DNA of 64,000 bases from Streptomyces nojiriensis (GTDB lineage Bacteria; Actinomycetota; Actinomycetes; Streptomycetales; Streptomycetaceae), in the NCBI RefSeq assembly GCF_017639205.1, contig NZ_CP071139.1:6013501-6077500 (forward strand). Direction: 5' to 3'. Each line of letters begins with the position of its first letter. Positions within the stretch are counted from its first letter, which is position 1. Position numbers and translations under genes: made by a program. Shown here piece after piece: positions 52,514-60,909 of this stretch. The notes beneath the pieces were generated by a model. It saw nothing but the letters and a program-made list of their open reading frames with translations. It was not told the DNA's origin and did no database searches.

Positions 52514-53932
52514 TCAGGCCTGGCGTAGTACTGCCTCGGTCAGAGCGTCCTTGAAGTCGCTCACGCCACGGACCGTATGCCATTGATCAAGTACCCCATC
52601 GAGCTGGGCCAGCTCCCGCGCGATGCGGTCAGACCCGGTCTCCTTCGCGACGGCCAAGGCCTGCAGCCCCGCGGAGGCCGCCTGCTCGGCCTCGCCCGCG
52701 CGGGCAAGGGAAACGGCCTCCCGTCCCAGGTAGACCCCGCGGTCGCGGTGGTAGCCGGCGGGCAGTCGGCTGATGGCATCCCGGAAGCCTGCAGCCGCTC
52801 CCCGATGGTCACCGAGTGCGGCAAGGCTGTGCGCCCGCTGCACGTCTATGTACGCGCCATCGAGCCAGACACCCCAAGGCGAGCTGGGATCCGGGTCCAT
52901 CTTGGCGAGCAGCTCCCGCGCGTGCTCGTAGGCCCGCTGCGCCATGAGCTGGTCATTCCGGAGTGCGTGACCGTGGGCCCCATACGTTGCGGCCACTGCG
53001 GCCAGACGACTCCTCGGCGCGGCTCGGTCCTCCGCGGCCTCGGCCACGTCCACCGCCTCGATCGGGTCGTTCATGTCGCCGGCGAGTTGGCTGCGGCGAG
53101 CCAGGATGTACGTGGTCAGTTCGTCGTCGCCTGCCATGTGGGAGGCCTCCAGAGCCTCGCGCATCCAGTGCTGGGCGGCGCGGAAGTCCCCGAGGTCTTG
53201 GTAGAGCCAGCCGCACAGTTCCGAGTACTGGGTCTGTAGCTGGAGCAGCTTCCGGCGATCGGTTCCGCGGCGATTCGCGCGCAGCTCCTTGATGGCGGCG
53301 ATCTGCTGCTGAACCGTCGGTATCACCCGATGGGGACCGAACAGGTTGTCGTTGTCGATCAGCACGCGTCGGGTGGCTTGGAGGAGCTCGATGGGGTCGG
53401 CCCCGGAGGCGATGAGATCGGATCGGGGGGCAGGGCTCGCCGCTGCTGAGAGGTCGGAGGCTGCAGCGATGGCGGCACCAGCGCCAAGCGCGCCAATCAG
53501 AGCCCTTCGGGACAGTGACACGAAGATGATCCTTCCGTCATCGGAACGAACGGGGACGGACATCCCCTCCTCCGACGGTGCCTGAGTCTCCGGTTTCTCA
53601 GCCAGGGCCACAGAGCCGTTGGCCACATGGGGCCCTCGATTAGCCACATCCCCCTGGGGGAGGCCCTCAAGGCTGATCCCTTCGAGGACCGATGCGTGCA
53701 GCCGGACGAGCGAGCCGCCGGCGCCGAGCGCGTCGTCGTAGGCCCGGACCAGATCGGCCGACGCGGCCTGCCCGCCACGCTCAACGCGGGCCATGTAGCT
53801 GGTGTTGAACAGGATCGATCGGCTGAGCTTGCCCAGCGATAAGCCCCGCTGCGTGCGCCAGGCGCGCATTTCGGCGCCGAGGTAGTGCTGAGGGCTTGCA
53901 TGCGGTGTCAGGTCGTTCGGTCGCTGCCCCAC
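52514..53932 (-). CDS. XRE/HTH regulator with TPR-like C-terminus
   Basis: 472 residues. N-terminal HTH_XRE (LGAEMRAWRTQRGLSLGKLS then NTSYMARVERGGQAASADLV). After a hydrophobic stretch (SRRALIGALGAGAAIAAASD), the rest (about 200-470) is helical and TPR-like (WLYQDLGDFRAAQHWMREAL). This architecture is frequent in Streptomyces and in AICE cargo. GTG 53932 is preferred over 54001. It heads, with the RibD-like pair downstream, a probable minus-strand operon of element cargo. Confidence 0.83.
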   Translation of the reverse strand: MGQRPNDLTPHASPQHYLGAEMRAWRTQRGLSLGKLSRSILFNTSYMARVERGGQAASADLVRAYDDALGAGGSLVRLHASVLEGISLEGLPQGDVANRGPHVANGSVALAEKPETQAPSEEGMSVPVRSDDGRIIFVSLSRRALIGALGAGAAIAAASDLSAAASPAPRSDLIASGADPIELLQATRRVLIDNDNLFGPHRVIPTVQQQIAAIKELRANRRGTDRRKLLQLQTQYSELCGWLYQDLGDFRAAQHWMREALEASHMAGDDELTTYILARRSQLAGDMNDPIEAVDVAEAAEDRAAPRSRLAAVAATYGAHGHALRNDQLMAQRAYEHARELLAKMDPDPSSPWGVWLDGAYIDVQRAHSLAALGDHRGAAAGFRDAISRLPAGYHRDRGVYLGREAVSLARAGEAEQAASAGLQALAVAKETGSDRIARELAQLDGVLDQWHTVRGVSDFKDALTEAVLRQA

Positions 53933-54165
53933 TCGTCCCCCCTCATGCGGCCTATGTGGCCGCCTCTTGGCGGCCACATAGCGGATCTGTCGGTCACTCA
54001 ACTGCCCGGTCTACAAAGGATGCAGAGGGGCGACGACAGCCTAGCGACGCAGGTCGGAGCCCTCCATTCGATCCGAACGAAGGGGGCAAGATCGTGACAA
54101 CGGCAGCCGCTCGTGAACCCATCACGTGCCCCGGCGGCGACGGCTGGATCGGCGCGCGCCGGGAG

Positions 54166-54516
54166 CTACTTCTCCTCCAGCTCCGCGACCCGCTCGCGGA
54201 GTTCGGCGACCTCGCCCTGGAGTCGAGCAAGCTGGTCGCGAAGCTCTGCGATCGCGTTCTCGGGGCTGGCGAGCTTCGCGGCGTCGGAGGCCTCCGCGGT
54301 CAGGAACGCCCCCTTGCCCTGATGACTGACCGCGAGGCCGTCCGTCTTGAGCTGGCGGATGGCGTCGCGAGCCACGGTCACGGTGACGCCGTACGTTGCC
54401 TGGAGGTCTGCCAGGGACGGGAGCTTGCGGGACTCCGCGAACTCGCCGGCCGCGATCCTCCGCCGCAGCTGCTCCGCCACCTGCTGGTAGGCGGGCTTGC
54501 CGGTCCACTCGACCAT
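54166..54516 (-). CDS. GntR-family regulator (KorSA-like)
   Basis: 116 residues. Winged HTH (WTGKPAYQQVAEQLRRRIAA then RKLPSLADLQATYGVTVTVA and LKTDGLAVSHQGKGAFLT), followed by a C-terminal coiled coil (IAELRDQLARLQGEVAELRE). It lacks a ligand-binding domain, as in the KorSA-type repressors of pSAM2-like elements. ATG 54516 follows GAGGT at 5 nt. Placed divergently to the plus-strand transfer operon and next to a 13-bp-arm palindrome, it is the probable repressor of transfer. Confidence 0.85.
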   Translation of the reverse strand: MVEWTGKPAYQQVAEQLRRRIAAGEFAESRKLPSLADLQATYGVTVTVARDAIRQLKTDGLAVSHQGKGAFLTAEASDAAKLASPENAIAELRDQLARLQGEVAELRERVAELEEK

Positions 54517-54614
54517 CTGCACCTCATGTCTCTTCGCTGTCACTGCCTCAGTGTGCCCAAGCGGCACAGAGAGAGCTAGCGCTCGCCCTGCTCTTACGCG
54601 GAGAAGGGCTTGCA

Positions 54615-54650
54615 CAACTCTGCCTCACAGTGCACTCTGAGGCAGAGTTG
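54615..54650. promoter_or_regulatory. Perfect palindrome, 13-bp arms
   Basis: CAACTCTGCCTCA (54615-54627), 10-bp spacer, TGAGGCAGAGTTG (54638-54650). It lies about 100 bp upstream of the GntR start and upstream of the plus-strand operon. Candidate operator for the GntR repressor. A GCTAGCG also lies nearby (about 54,576). Confidence 0.5.
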
Positions 54651-55094
54651 AGCTTCGCCGGAAACGCGACTCAACCGGCCGTAACTGCCGTGCAGGCAGC
54701 TGCGATCGATCCGTCATTTGCCCTGCCCGGAGGGCCCTCGAAAGGGGTCTGAAGGAAGCACTCGCACTTTGAGAACTCAACAGCGTGCCAAGTGATACGA
54801 GGCGGGGCGTGATCCCCGTCCCCATGGCGACGGGTTGTCGCCGGCGGCCACTTCTTCCGCGTGCTGGCTTCTGGAGAACACCCCTCGGGGTGCCACCCGG
54901 CACGCGCCGCCCTGCTGGCGTCAGAGCAGTGACGATGACGCACCCGATTCTCAGGCTCGGGGCCGGAGTGCCGTGGCAACGGTGCGCCGGTGAAGCCTCG
55001 CTCCACCGAGTTAGGGCTTGACCCCCGGGGCTGGTCGCCTCTCGCCAAAAGACCGCGACCGCCTCGGTGTCCCTTCGACTTCAGGAGAAAGACG
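54651..55094. promoter_or_regulatory. Leader region of the transfer operon
   Basis: No gene. It holds a small hairpin CACCCC-tc-GGGGTG (about 54,880-54,895) and a hairpin leader at 55,023-55,090 (ctggtcgcctctcgcc type) that recurs before the methyltransferase and the replication gene. The promoter should lie in this region. Confidence 0.55.
55023..55090 (+). promoter_or_regulatory. Hairpin leader, copy 1
   Basis: Related to the two identical leader copies at 61,421-61,492 and 62,440-62,511. It shares the block gtcgcctctcgccaaa, the opposing stem gaccgcgaccgcc and the ending cccttcgac, followed by AGGAGA and the start ATG 55095. Stem pairing is slightly weaker here. Confidence 0.7.
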
Positions 55095-55397
55095 ATGCGT
55101 ACGTACATCGGCGGCCAGGAGGCCGTCAGCGTCAACGAGTTCATCGAACTGGCCCTCGGTACCCCGCTGGAGCTGTGGCTCGGGGTGGAGGGGGAGACCG
55201 AGGAGGAGCGCGCGGCCCGCATGGACGCGGCCCGCGACATCCTCGCCGAGCACCCCGACCTGCCCGACGACGTGAGCCGGATCGCTGCCCAGGTGATCGA
55301 GGCCAACGCCCCGGAGCTGTTCAACATCACCCCGCTGGTGCGGCGGCCCGCCAGCCGCCGCCCGGCGCGCAAGGGCGGCAAGGGGGCCGCGGCATGA
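55095..55397 (+). CDS. Small conserved AICE protein
   Basis: 100 residues. MRTYIGGQEAVSVNEFIELA with LGTPLELWLGVEGETEEERA, a small acidic helical domain, and a basic C-terminal tail (RRPASRRPARKGGK). AGGAG upstream of the ATG. The stop overlaps the GGDEF gene start (ATGA). A frequent companion gene in such elements; no assigned function. Confidence 0.72.
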   Translation: MRTYIGGQEAVSVNEFIELALGTPLELWLGVEGETEEERAARMDAARDILAEHPDLPDDVSRIAAQVIEANAPELFNITPLVRRPASRRPARKGGKGAAA

Positions 55398-56038
55398 GCC
55401 ACACCCTGACCGCCCTGTCTGCCGCCTTACCGCTCGCATCTGGCTGGTCGGTTCACAGCCTGTGGATGCGGCGCCGGATCGAGACCGCCCGCCGCGACCC
55501 GCTCACCGGCCTGTGGACGCGGGATCCGTTCGCGGAACGCGCTCGCAAGAGCCTCGCCCGGAAGTGCCAGCTCGCCGTACTCGTCTTGGACCTCAACCGG
55601 TTCAAGGAGATCAATGACTCCCTCGGGCACGCGGCCGGAGATGCGGTCATCCGCGCGACCGGCCAGCGCCTGGGCGAGTGGGCCGAGGAGCGCGCCGGCG
55701 TAGCCGGGCGCCTGGGCGGAGATGAGTTCGCCGCCGTCATCCCGGGCTACGGCGTCGACAAGCTGCGCGCAGACCTACACATGCTCACCGATCGACTGGA
55801 CCGGTCAGTGCCGTTCGACGGTCACCTGGTCGAGGTACATACGTCGATCGGCGCCGCCTACTACCGGGCCGGCGCCGCGGAGCTCTCCACTCTTCTGCGC
55901 CGTGCGGATGAGCAGATGTACCGGGCCAAGCAGGGCGGTGGGGGCTGGCGCATCGCGCAGCGGTTGACCGTCCCGGAGATGCGTACGGTCAACGGCCGCC
56001 GGGACGGCCGACGTGGCACCGGCGGTGAGGCGGCGTGA
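55394..56038 (+). CDS. GGDEF-domain diguanylate cyclase
   Basis: 214 residues. A short N-terminal hydrophobic stretch (about 5-25) and a GGDEF domain: DPLTGLWTRDPF, DLNRFKEINDSLGHAAGD, then the active-site RLGGDEF. The metal and GTP residues are kept, so cyclic-di-GMP synthesis is expected. The RxxD product-inhibition site upstream of GGDEF is absent. In Streptomyces cyclic-di-GMP binds BldD and delays development, so the element could act on the host's life cycle (inference). Confidence 0.88.
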   Translation: MSHTLTALSAALPLASGWSVHSLWMRRRIETARRDPLTGLWTRDPFAERARKSLARKCQLAVLVLDLNRFKEINDSLGHAAGDAVIRATGQRLGEWAEERAGVAGRLGGDEFAAVIPGYGVDKLRADLHMLTDRLDRSVPFDGHLVEVHTSIGAAYYRAGAAELSTLLRRADEQMYRAKQGGGGWRIAQRLTVPEMRTVNGRRDGRRGTGGEAA

Positions 56039-57126
56039 TGACGGCTCGCAGGTCGCTGACCAAGGTGCAGAGGGCCGTCTTGACGGCCGCGTTCGTGCCC
56101 ATGGTGGCCACCGGCGTCGCTGGTGGCGCGGGCACCTTCAGCAACATCAGCCGTGCCTACGGTTCGGGTACGGCGCTGGGAGCGGTGGCGGCCGGTGAGG
56201 GTGCGACTGCCGTGCTGGCGCTGGTGCTGCTCGGCCTGACGATGCTGGGGCAGTCCTCCCCAGGGATCATCCGGGTGGGCTTGTGGGCCTTGCCCGCCGC
56301 CGCATCGGTGATGGCTGCGATGGCTGCCGATGGCCCGGGCCGCACTGTGATCTACGCCGTGACGCCGATGGGCATGTGTGTGTCGGCCGAGGGCATGGCG
56401 TTCCTGGCCCGGCGGATCGTGGTCCACCAGGACGGCCGCGACGCAGAAGCCGAAGCCAAAGCGGCCGCCGTGGTGCGTGCCCTGGCGTACCACCGGGGTC
56501 GTGCCGCGAACCATCCGTCGGGTTGGGTGCGGAAGTGGTCCGACCGGACATCGTGGCGGCTGGCCCGGAAGGTGGGGCTGGGTGATGCGTCGCTGGGTGC
56601 CAGGCTCCTGGATGTCCAGCGCGACCGGCTCACCAGCGGCGCGGACGCCGCCCTCGCGGCCATGTTCACCGGGACCGCAGATCGGGATGTACCACCCGGG
56701 ATCGCCGAAAATCGGTTGGGGTCTGACCTGCACAAGTCGACTGCCGAGGGCCCGACCGTCGCTGGCGACGTATCCCTTCCCGAGTCGGCCGACCCGGTAC
56801 CCGCCATTGAGGCAATCGGACAGGCCGAGGCGGTGCCGGTGGCCGAGCCGGTCGAGCTTCCCCAGTCGGCTCCTGCGCGGGCAGTCGCGGCCGCCGAGTC
56901 CGCTCCCCGCCGGGCGACTGGTCGGGTGCCGCAGTCGGCTCGTACGCCCCGACCGACTCGCACCCCGGACGAACTCCTCGCCGAAGCCAGGTCGGTCACG
57001 GCCGACTGGCCCGACGCCCGATTGACGGCGGAGGGGATCCGCAAGGCGGTCCGTACGTCGTCCGCCAACGGCCGGACGTTGCGTGACGCGCTCAAGGCCG
57101 AGCGTGCCGAGCCTGAGGCAGCTTGA
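56035..57126 (+). CDS. Multi-helix membrane protein of the transfer module (Spd-like)
   Basis: 363 residues. About four membrane helices in the first 130 residues (AVLTAAFVPMVATGVAGGAG; GATAVLALVLLGLTML and others), then a long cytoplasmic tail with helical and Pro/Ala-rich regions (RTPDELLAEARSVTADWPDA near the end). Proteins of this arrangement in Streptomyces elements spread plasmid DNA within the mycelium. GTG 56035 or ATG 56038. Overlaps the genes on both sides, so translation is coupled. Confidence 0.72.
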   Translation: MMTARRSLTKVQRAVLTAAFVPMVATGVAGGAGTFSNISRAYGSGTALGAVAAGEGATAVLALVLLGLTMLGQSSPGIIRVGLWALPAAASVMAAMAADGPGRTVIYAVTPMGMCVSAEGMAFLARRIVVHQDGRDAEAEAKAAAVVRALAYHRGRAANHPSGWVRKWSDRTSWRLARKVGLGDASLGARLLDVQRDRLTSGADAALAAMFTGTADRDVPPGIAENRLGSDLHKSTAEGPTVAGDVSLPESADPVPAIEAIGQAEAVPVAEPVELPQSAPARAVAAAESAPRRATGRVPQSARTPRPTRTPDELLAEARSVTADWPDARLTAEGIRKAVRTSSANGRTLRDALKAERAEPEAA

Positions 57127-57509
57127 TGACCTCGCTGACGTTCGCCAAGTGCTTCGACCCGGACGGTGCCCGGTTCGGGATACCGACCTACCCGTGGCGC
57201 CTGGCCCCCGAGGGCCTGGCCACCCGCCGCCAACTCCGCGCCGAGGGGCTGCGGCCCGGTGGCCAACCGATCGCCGCGCAGCTCCTGCGGCCCCGGTTCC
57301 GGCGTGAGCCGTTGGTGGCCTACCTGTACCGCGTCGACCTGGCCAAGCCGGTCCGGCCCATGACCTCGCGCAAGTGGGGAGCGCTCGCTCTGGCGATGCT
57401 CGCCCGCCGCACCTGCCCCCAGTGCACCACCGACGCCGGATACGTCATTCCGGCCTCGCTCGGCATGTGCGTCCCCTGCGCCTACCCCGAAGAACAGCGC
57501 GCCGCCTGA
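57126..57509 (+). CDS. RRQRL-motif zinc-binding protein
   Basis: 127 residues. Contains TRRQLRAEGLRPGGQ, the motif used to name this family in AICE-like elements, and a C-terminal zinc ribbon with two CxxC pairs (CPQCTTDAGYVIPASLGMC and CVPC region). ATG 57126 overlaps the preceding TGA. Function unknown but it sits beside transfer genes. Confidence 0.85.
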   Translation: MTSLTFAKCFDPDGARFGIPTYPWRLAPEGLATRRQLRAEGLRPGGQPIAAQLLRPRFRREPLVAYLYRVDLAKPVRPMTSRKWGALALAMLARRTCPQCTTDAGYVIPASLGMCVPCAYPEEQRAA

Positions 57510-57530
57510 CCGCACAGATCGCGAGCTACA

Positions 57531-57568
57531 GGCCCGGACGGTCGGCCGTCCAAAGCGCCGTCCGGGCC
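57531..57568 (+). promoter_or_regulatory. Hairpin leader before the translocase gene
   Basis: Perfect 11-bp stem GGCCCGGACGG / CCGTCCGGGCC with a 16-nt loop. The sequence differs from the ggtcgcctctcg leaders but has the same architecture: hairpin, then ttcc, then ribosome-binding site. Confidence 0.65.
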
Positions 57569-57601
57569 CCTTCCCACCGCTACAGAGGGAGCAGACCCAC
57601 C

Positions 57602-59827
57602 GTGTCTGAGATCCACGTCATCGAGCAGTCCGGTGAAGAGCCGGACAGCACGCAGAACTCCCCGGGGTCGGCGTCGGTCCTGCCGTTCCCCGCAAAGAAG
57701 GGCAAGACCGAGCCGCTGGCCCCGGGCGAAGCCAGGCCGGGGGAGTGGGAGGCCGAACTCCCCGACGACCAGCCGGACGACGACGGGACCGTCGCCGAGG
57801 GCGATCCGGTCGACCCGCCCAAGCACGAGTTCCCGCCCTCCATCGCCGAAGTCATCGAAGCCAAGGACAAGGCCCGCCGGCCGGTTCTCCCGGACTGGCT
57901 GACGAGCGCCAAGCAGCGTGCCGCCGTCGCGAAGTGGGCGGCCGGCCACTACGGCCAGACCACCGCCTACCACCTGGTGCGGACTCCCGTCTACTCGGCG
58001 AAGCTGCTGGCCTACGCACCGCGCGGCGCCTTCCGCTGGGTGGGTGCGACGGGCCGTTGGGTCTCCGACGCCGAGGGCCTCCCGGTCCGCCTCGCCGCAG
58101 TCCGGACCGAGGACGCGGGGGAGTACCTCAAGCTCTCCCGGCAGCGGGACGCCCGGGTGAAGCTGCGCAGCATCATCGCCACCCTGGCCAGCGTGACCGG
58201 CCTCGGCGCGGCTCTGGCCATGTGGGTGCTCGCCCCGGCCTGGCTCCGGACCCTGGCCCTGATCGCCCTGACCGGGGCGCTCGGGTGGGTGGGCGCGCCG
58301 GCGGACCGGCCGCTGATCGACGCGGCCAAGGTGAAGTTCCGCCACCGCAAGCTGACCTCGGACATCGTGACCCGCGCCTTCTTGGCCGCCGGACTCACCA
58401 AGCCGGATCAGGGCATCGCCTTCCCGCAGCCCATCCGGCAGGACGGCGACGGCTGGCGCGTCGTCGTGGACCTCCCGTACGGCAAGACGTTCTCCGACGC
58501 GGTCAAGAAGCGCGACGCGCTCGCCTCGGGCATCGACGTCGCCGAGACGCAGGTGTTCCTGGACCGCGATACGACCAGCTCACGCCGGGTCTCCATGTGG
58601 GTGGCCAACCGCGACCCGCTCGCTGTCCCCACCGGCCGCACCCCGCTCCTCGGCGTAGACCGCGTGGACTTCTGGAAGCCCTTCCCGTGGGGGCGCGACG
58701 AACGCGGCGTCGAAGTCGAGATCAGCATGCTGTGGCTCTCGCTCCTGGTCGGCGCCGTCCCCCGGCAGGGCAAGACGTTCTCCGCCCGCACCATCGCGCT
58801 CGCCGCGGCCCTCGACCCGTACGTCCGCCTGTACGTGTTCGACGGCAAGGCTTCCCCGGACTGGCGGAAGTTCTCAATGGTCGCCCACCGGGTCGGCTTC
58901 GGCACCGTCCCCCAGAGCGGGGTGGACCCGGTCATGCACCTGGTCAACTCGCTCCAGGAGCTCAAGGCCGATGTGGAGGACCGCTACCACCGGCTCTCCG
59001 AACTCCCGCTGCACGTCTGCCCGGAGGGCAAGCTCACCCCGACCATCTCGCGGGACAAGAAGTACGGCATGCCGCTCGTGCTCTTCGTGGTGGATGAGGT
59101 GCAGGAGTACCTGATGCACCCTGTCCACGGGAAGACCATCCTTGACCTGCTGGTCTTCCTCGCCCGCGTCGCGCCGGCCGTCGGAGTCTCGGTGATGACC
59201 GCGACGCAGAAGCCCGACGACACCGCCTGCCCGTCCGTGCTCCGCGACCAGCACCAGGCCCGATTCGCCCTGCGGGTCGGCGCCTACCAGGTCTCGGAGA
59301 CCATCCTCGGCGCCGGATCTTACGGCGAAGGCCTGGATGCCTCGCGGCTCCTCAAGTCCCACAAGGGAGTCGGCCTGCTCAAGGGCATGTCCGACGACGC
59401 CGGAATCGTCCGCACGTACCTGGCCGACGGCCGCGACGCGGAGACCATCCTCACCCGCGCTCAGGCCCTCCGGCAGTCGGAGGGCACGCTCTCCGGCGAC
59501 GCGGCCGGAGAGGCGCCGGCCGATGCCGCGCTCGCCACGATCCTGGACGACATCGCCGCTGTCATCGGCAAGGGCGAGACCAAGATCTGGTCCGAAACCA
59601 TCGTGGACCGGCTCGCCGACCACCGCCCCGAGGTCTACGGGCCGTGGGCCGAGATGGACCCCAAGCCCAAGGCCGAACAGCTCACCGCGGCGCTCAAGCC
59701 GTACGGCATCGGCACCGACCAGATCGGCCGCCGCATCGACGGCAAGACCGTCAACAAGCGCGGCATCGAACGCGCCCACATCGCCAAGGCGATTACAGAG
59801 CGCAACAAGAAGCGGGACGCGGGCTAG
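57602..59827 (+). CDS. FtsK/SpoIIIE-type DNA translocase (TraB/TraSA family)
   Basis: 741 residues. Two membrane helices (about 200-240), a motor domain with Walker A GAVPRQGKTFSAR and Walker B LVLFVVDEVQEYL, then a C-terminal winged-helix DNA-binding domain. Such proteins move double-stranded DNA between mycelia, as TraB does in Streptomyces plasmids and AICEs. GTG 57602 follows GAGGGAG. The GCTAGC repeat cluster begins at its stop and is the natural candidate for its recognition sequence. Confidence 0.92.
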   Translation: MSEIHVIEQSGEEPDSTQNSPGSASVLPFPAKKGKTEPLAPGEARPGEWEAELPDDQPDDDGTVAEGDPVDPPKHEFPPSIAEVIEAKDKARRPVLPDWLTSAKQRAAVAKWAAGHYGQTTAYHLVRTPVYSAKLLAYAPRGAFRWVGATGRWVSDAEGLPVRLAAVRTEDAGEYLKLSRQRDARVKLRSIIATLASVTGLGAALAMWVLAPAWLRTLALIALTGALGWVGAPADRPLIDAAKVKFRHRKLTSDIVTRAFLAAGLTKPDQGIAFPQPIRQDGDGWRVVVDLPYGKTFSDAVKKRDALASGIDVAETQVFLDRDTTSSRRVSMWVANRDPLAVPTGRTPLLGVDRVDFWKPFPWGRDERGVEVEISMLWLSLLVGAVPRQGKTFSARTIALAAALDPYVRLYVFDGKASPDWRKFSMVAHRVGFGTVPQSGVDPVMHLVNSLQELKADVEDRYHRLSELPLHVCPEGKLTPTISRDKKYGMPLVLFVVDEVQEYLMHPVHGKTILDLLVFLARVAPAVGVSVMTATQKPDDTACPSVLRDQHQARFALRVGAYQVSETILGAGSYGEGLDASRLLKSHKGVGLLKGMSDDAGIVRTYLADGRDAETILTRAQALRQSEGTLSGDAAGEAPADAALATILDDIAAVIGKGETKIWSETIVDRLADHRPEVYGPWAEMDPKPKAEQLTAALKPYGIGTDQIGRRIDGKTVNKRGIERAHIAKAITERNKKRDAG

Positions 59828-59990
59828 CCCCACGGGTCGCTGGTGCTAGCAGCGGACGTTGCTAGCGCTAGCGACCCCGCTAGCGGCCTGTACGCCACCT
59901 GATCAGGTCGCTAGCAGATAGCGGCCCACCTGCGGAAACCATCGAATCCCGCCCTGGAGGCCCCTTGTGACTCTCTTCCTGCTCGCTAGC
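59823..59990. repeat. Seven GCTAGC repeats: candidate clt or iteron cluster
   Basis: GCTAGC at 59823, 59845, 59861, 59867, 59879, 59910 and 59985, some followed by G (GCTAGCG). CTAG is rare in Streptomyces DNA, so this density is striking. It lies between the translocase and the spread genes, where a cis-acting transfer locus bound by TraB-type proteins would be expected. Replication iterons are the alternative. Confidence 0.7.
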
Positions 59991-60218
59991 GTCCTTGCCC
60001 TGTTGTTCACGCTCGGTTACGCGGGCCTGTGTGCGGCCTCGCCGTTCGGCCGCTGCCGCAAGTGCAACGGGCTCGGCTTCGCCCTCACCCACGACCGCAA
60101 GGGCAGGCCCAAGCGCGGCAAGCACTGCCGCCGCTGCGACGGCCACGGCATCTGCATCCGCGTCGGCCGCCACCTCTACAACCTGTGGGCCCGCACCTAC
60201 CGCAACGGCACCCGCTGA
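59967..60218 (+). CDS. Small membrane protein with DnaJ-like zinc motif
   Basis: 83 residues. One N-terminal helix (LFLLASVLALLFTLGYAG) and two CxxCxGxG-like units (CRKCNGLGF and CRRCDGHG) spaced as in a single DnaJ-type zinc module. Found among spread and transfer genes of actinomycete elements. The gene overlaps the last GCTAGC repeat. Role unknown. Confidence 0.8.
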   Translation: MTLFLLASVLALLFTLGYAGLCAASPFGRCRKCNGLGFALTHDRKGRPKRGKHCRRCDGHGICIRVGRHLYNLWARTYRNGTR

Positions 60219-60241
60219 ACCACACACCGACTGGAGTCGCC

Positions 60242-60436
60242 ATGACCTTCACCATCTCCGCGGTCCTGCTCTTCGGCGCCGGATCGTTCTTCGTCCTCAA
60301 GTCCAAGTCCGCCGGGGCCGGAGCCGCGATGGTCCTGTTCCTCTTCGGCTTCTTCACCGCCGGGACCGGCGCCTACGAGCCCATCACCAACCTCGTGAAG
60401 TCCGCCGCCGTCGCTGTCACCGACATCGCCGAGTAA
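60242..60436 (+). CDS. Small two-helix membrane protein
   Basis: 64 residues with two hydrophobic helices (ISAVLLFGAGSFFVLKS and AAMVLFLFGFFTAGTGAYEP). ATG 60242 after GGAGTCGCC. The position in the element suggests a Spd-like helper of transfer. Too short for firm assignment. Confidence 0.7.
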   Translation: MTFTISAVLLFGAGSFFVLKSKSAGAGAAMVLFLFGFFTAGTGAYEPITNLVKSAAVAVTDIAE

Positions 60437-60448
60437 GGAGGCACCGCC

Positions 60449-60898
60449 GTGAACCACCACGACCCCGCCCGCTGGGAGACCACCCAGACCCACCACCCGG
60501 TCCCCTTCACGCCCGCCCCGCTGGCCGTTCACCACCCGCACGCCGTCCCCGACATCCAGACCATCCAGCTCCCGGACGGCCGCATCATCACCGGCTACGC
60601 CATCGCCCCCACCAAGGCCCCCGAGCCGGTCCCGGACCGGCCGGCCATCAACCCGCTCGCCGTCAACATCGCCCTCGGCGGCATCGGCTTCGCCGCGGCC
60701 TGCGGCGGGCTGATGCTCCTGACTACCTTCATCGCCGCCGTCGCCGCGCTCATCCAGCAGCTCGTCGTCCTGGCCGCCGTCATCTTCGGCGGCTTCGTCG
60801 CCACCCAGGTCCTCGGCACCAACAACGGCCGCGGCAACGGCGGGACGGTCGTCAACATCCGCCGGGCCGTCTTCAAGCGCAACAACTTCCGAGGGTGA
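60449..60898 (+). CDS. SpdB-like membrane protein
   Basis: 149 residues. A His/Pro-rich cytoplasmic N-terminus (HHDPARWETTQTHHPVPF), then two helices (IALGGIGFAAACGGLMLLTT and IQQLVVLAAVIFGGFVATQV), and a basic tail. Fits the plasmid-spread proteins of Streptomyces elements. GTG 60449 after AAGGAGG. Confidence 0.75.
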   Translation: MNHHDPARWETTQTHHPVPFTPAPLAVHHPHAVPDIQTIQLPDGRIITGYAIAPTKAPEPVPDRPAINPLAVNIALGGIGFAAACGGLMLLTTFIAAVAALIQQLVVLAAVIFGGFVATQVLGTNNGRGNGGTVVNIRRAVFKRNNFRG

Positions 60899-60909
60899 AG
60901 GAGCCAACC

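Noticed and set aside
57374..57601. Extension of the translocase frame into the RRQRL gene
   Set aside because: It overlaps the zinc protein and the hairpin leader; GTG 57602 has a ribosome-binding site.
60029..60436. 135-residue frame covering the small membrane gene
   Set aside because: Only the last 64 residues, from ATG 60242, look coding; the earlier part is a shadow of the zinc-motif protein.
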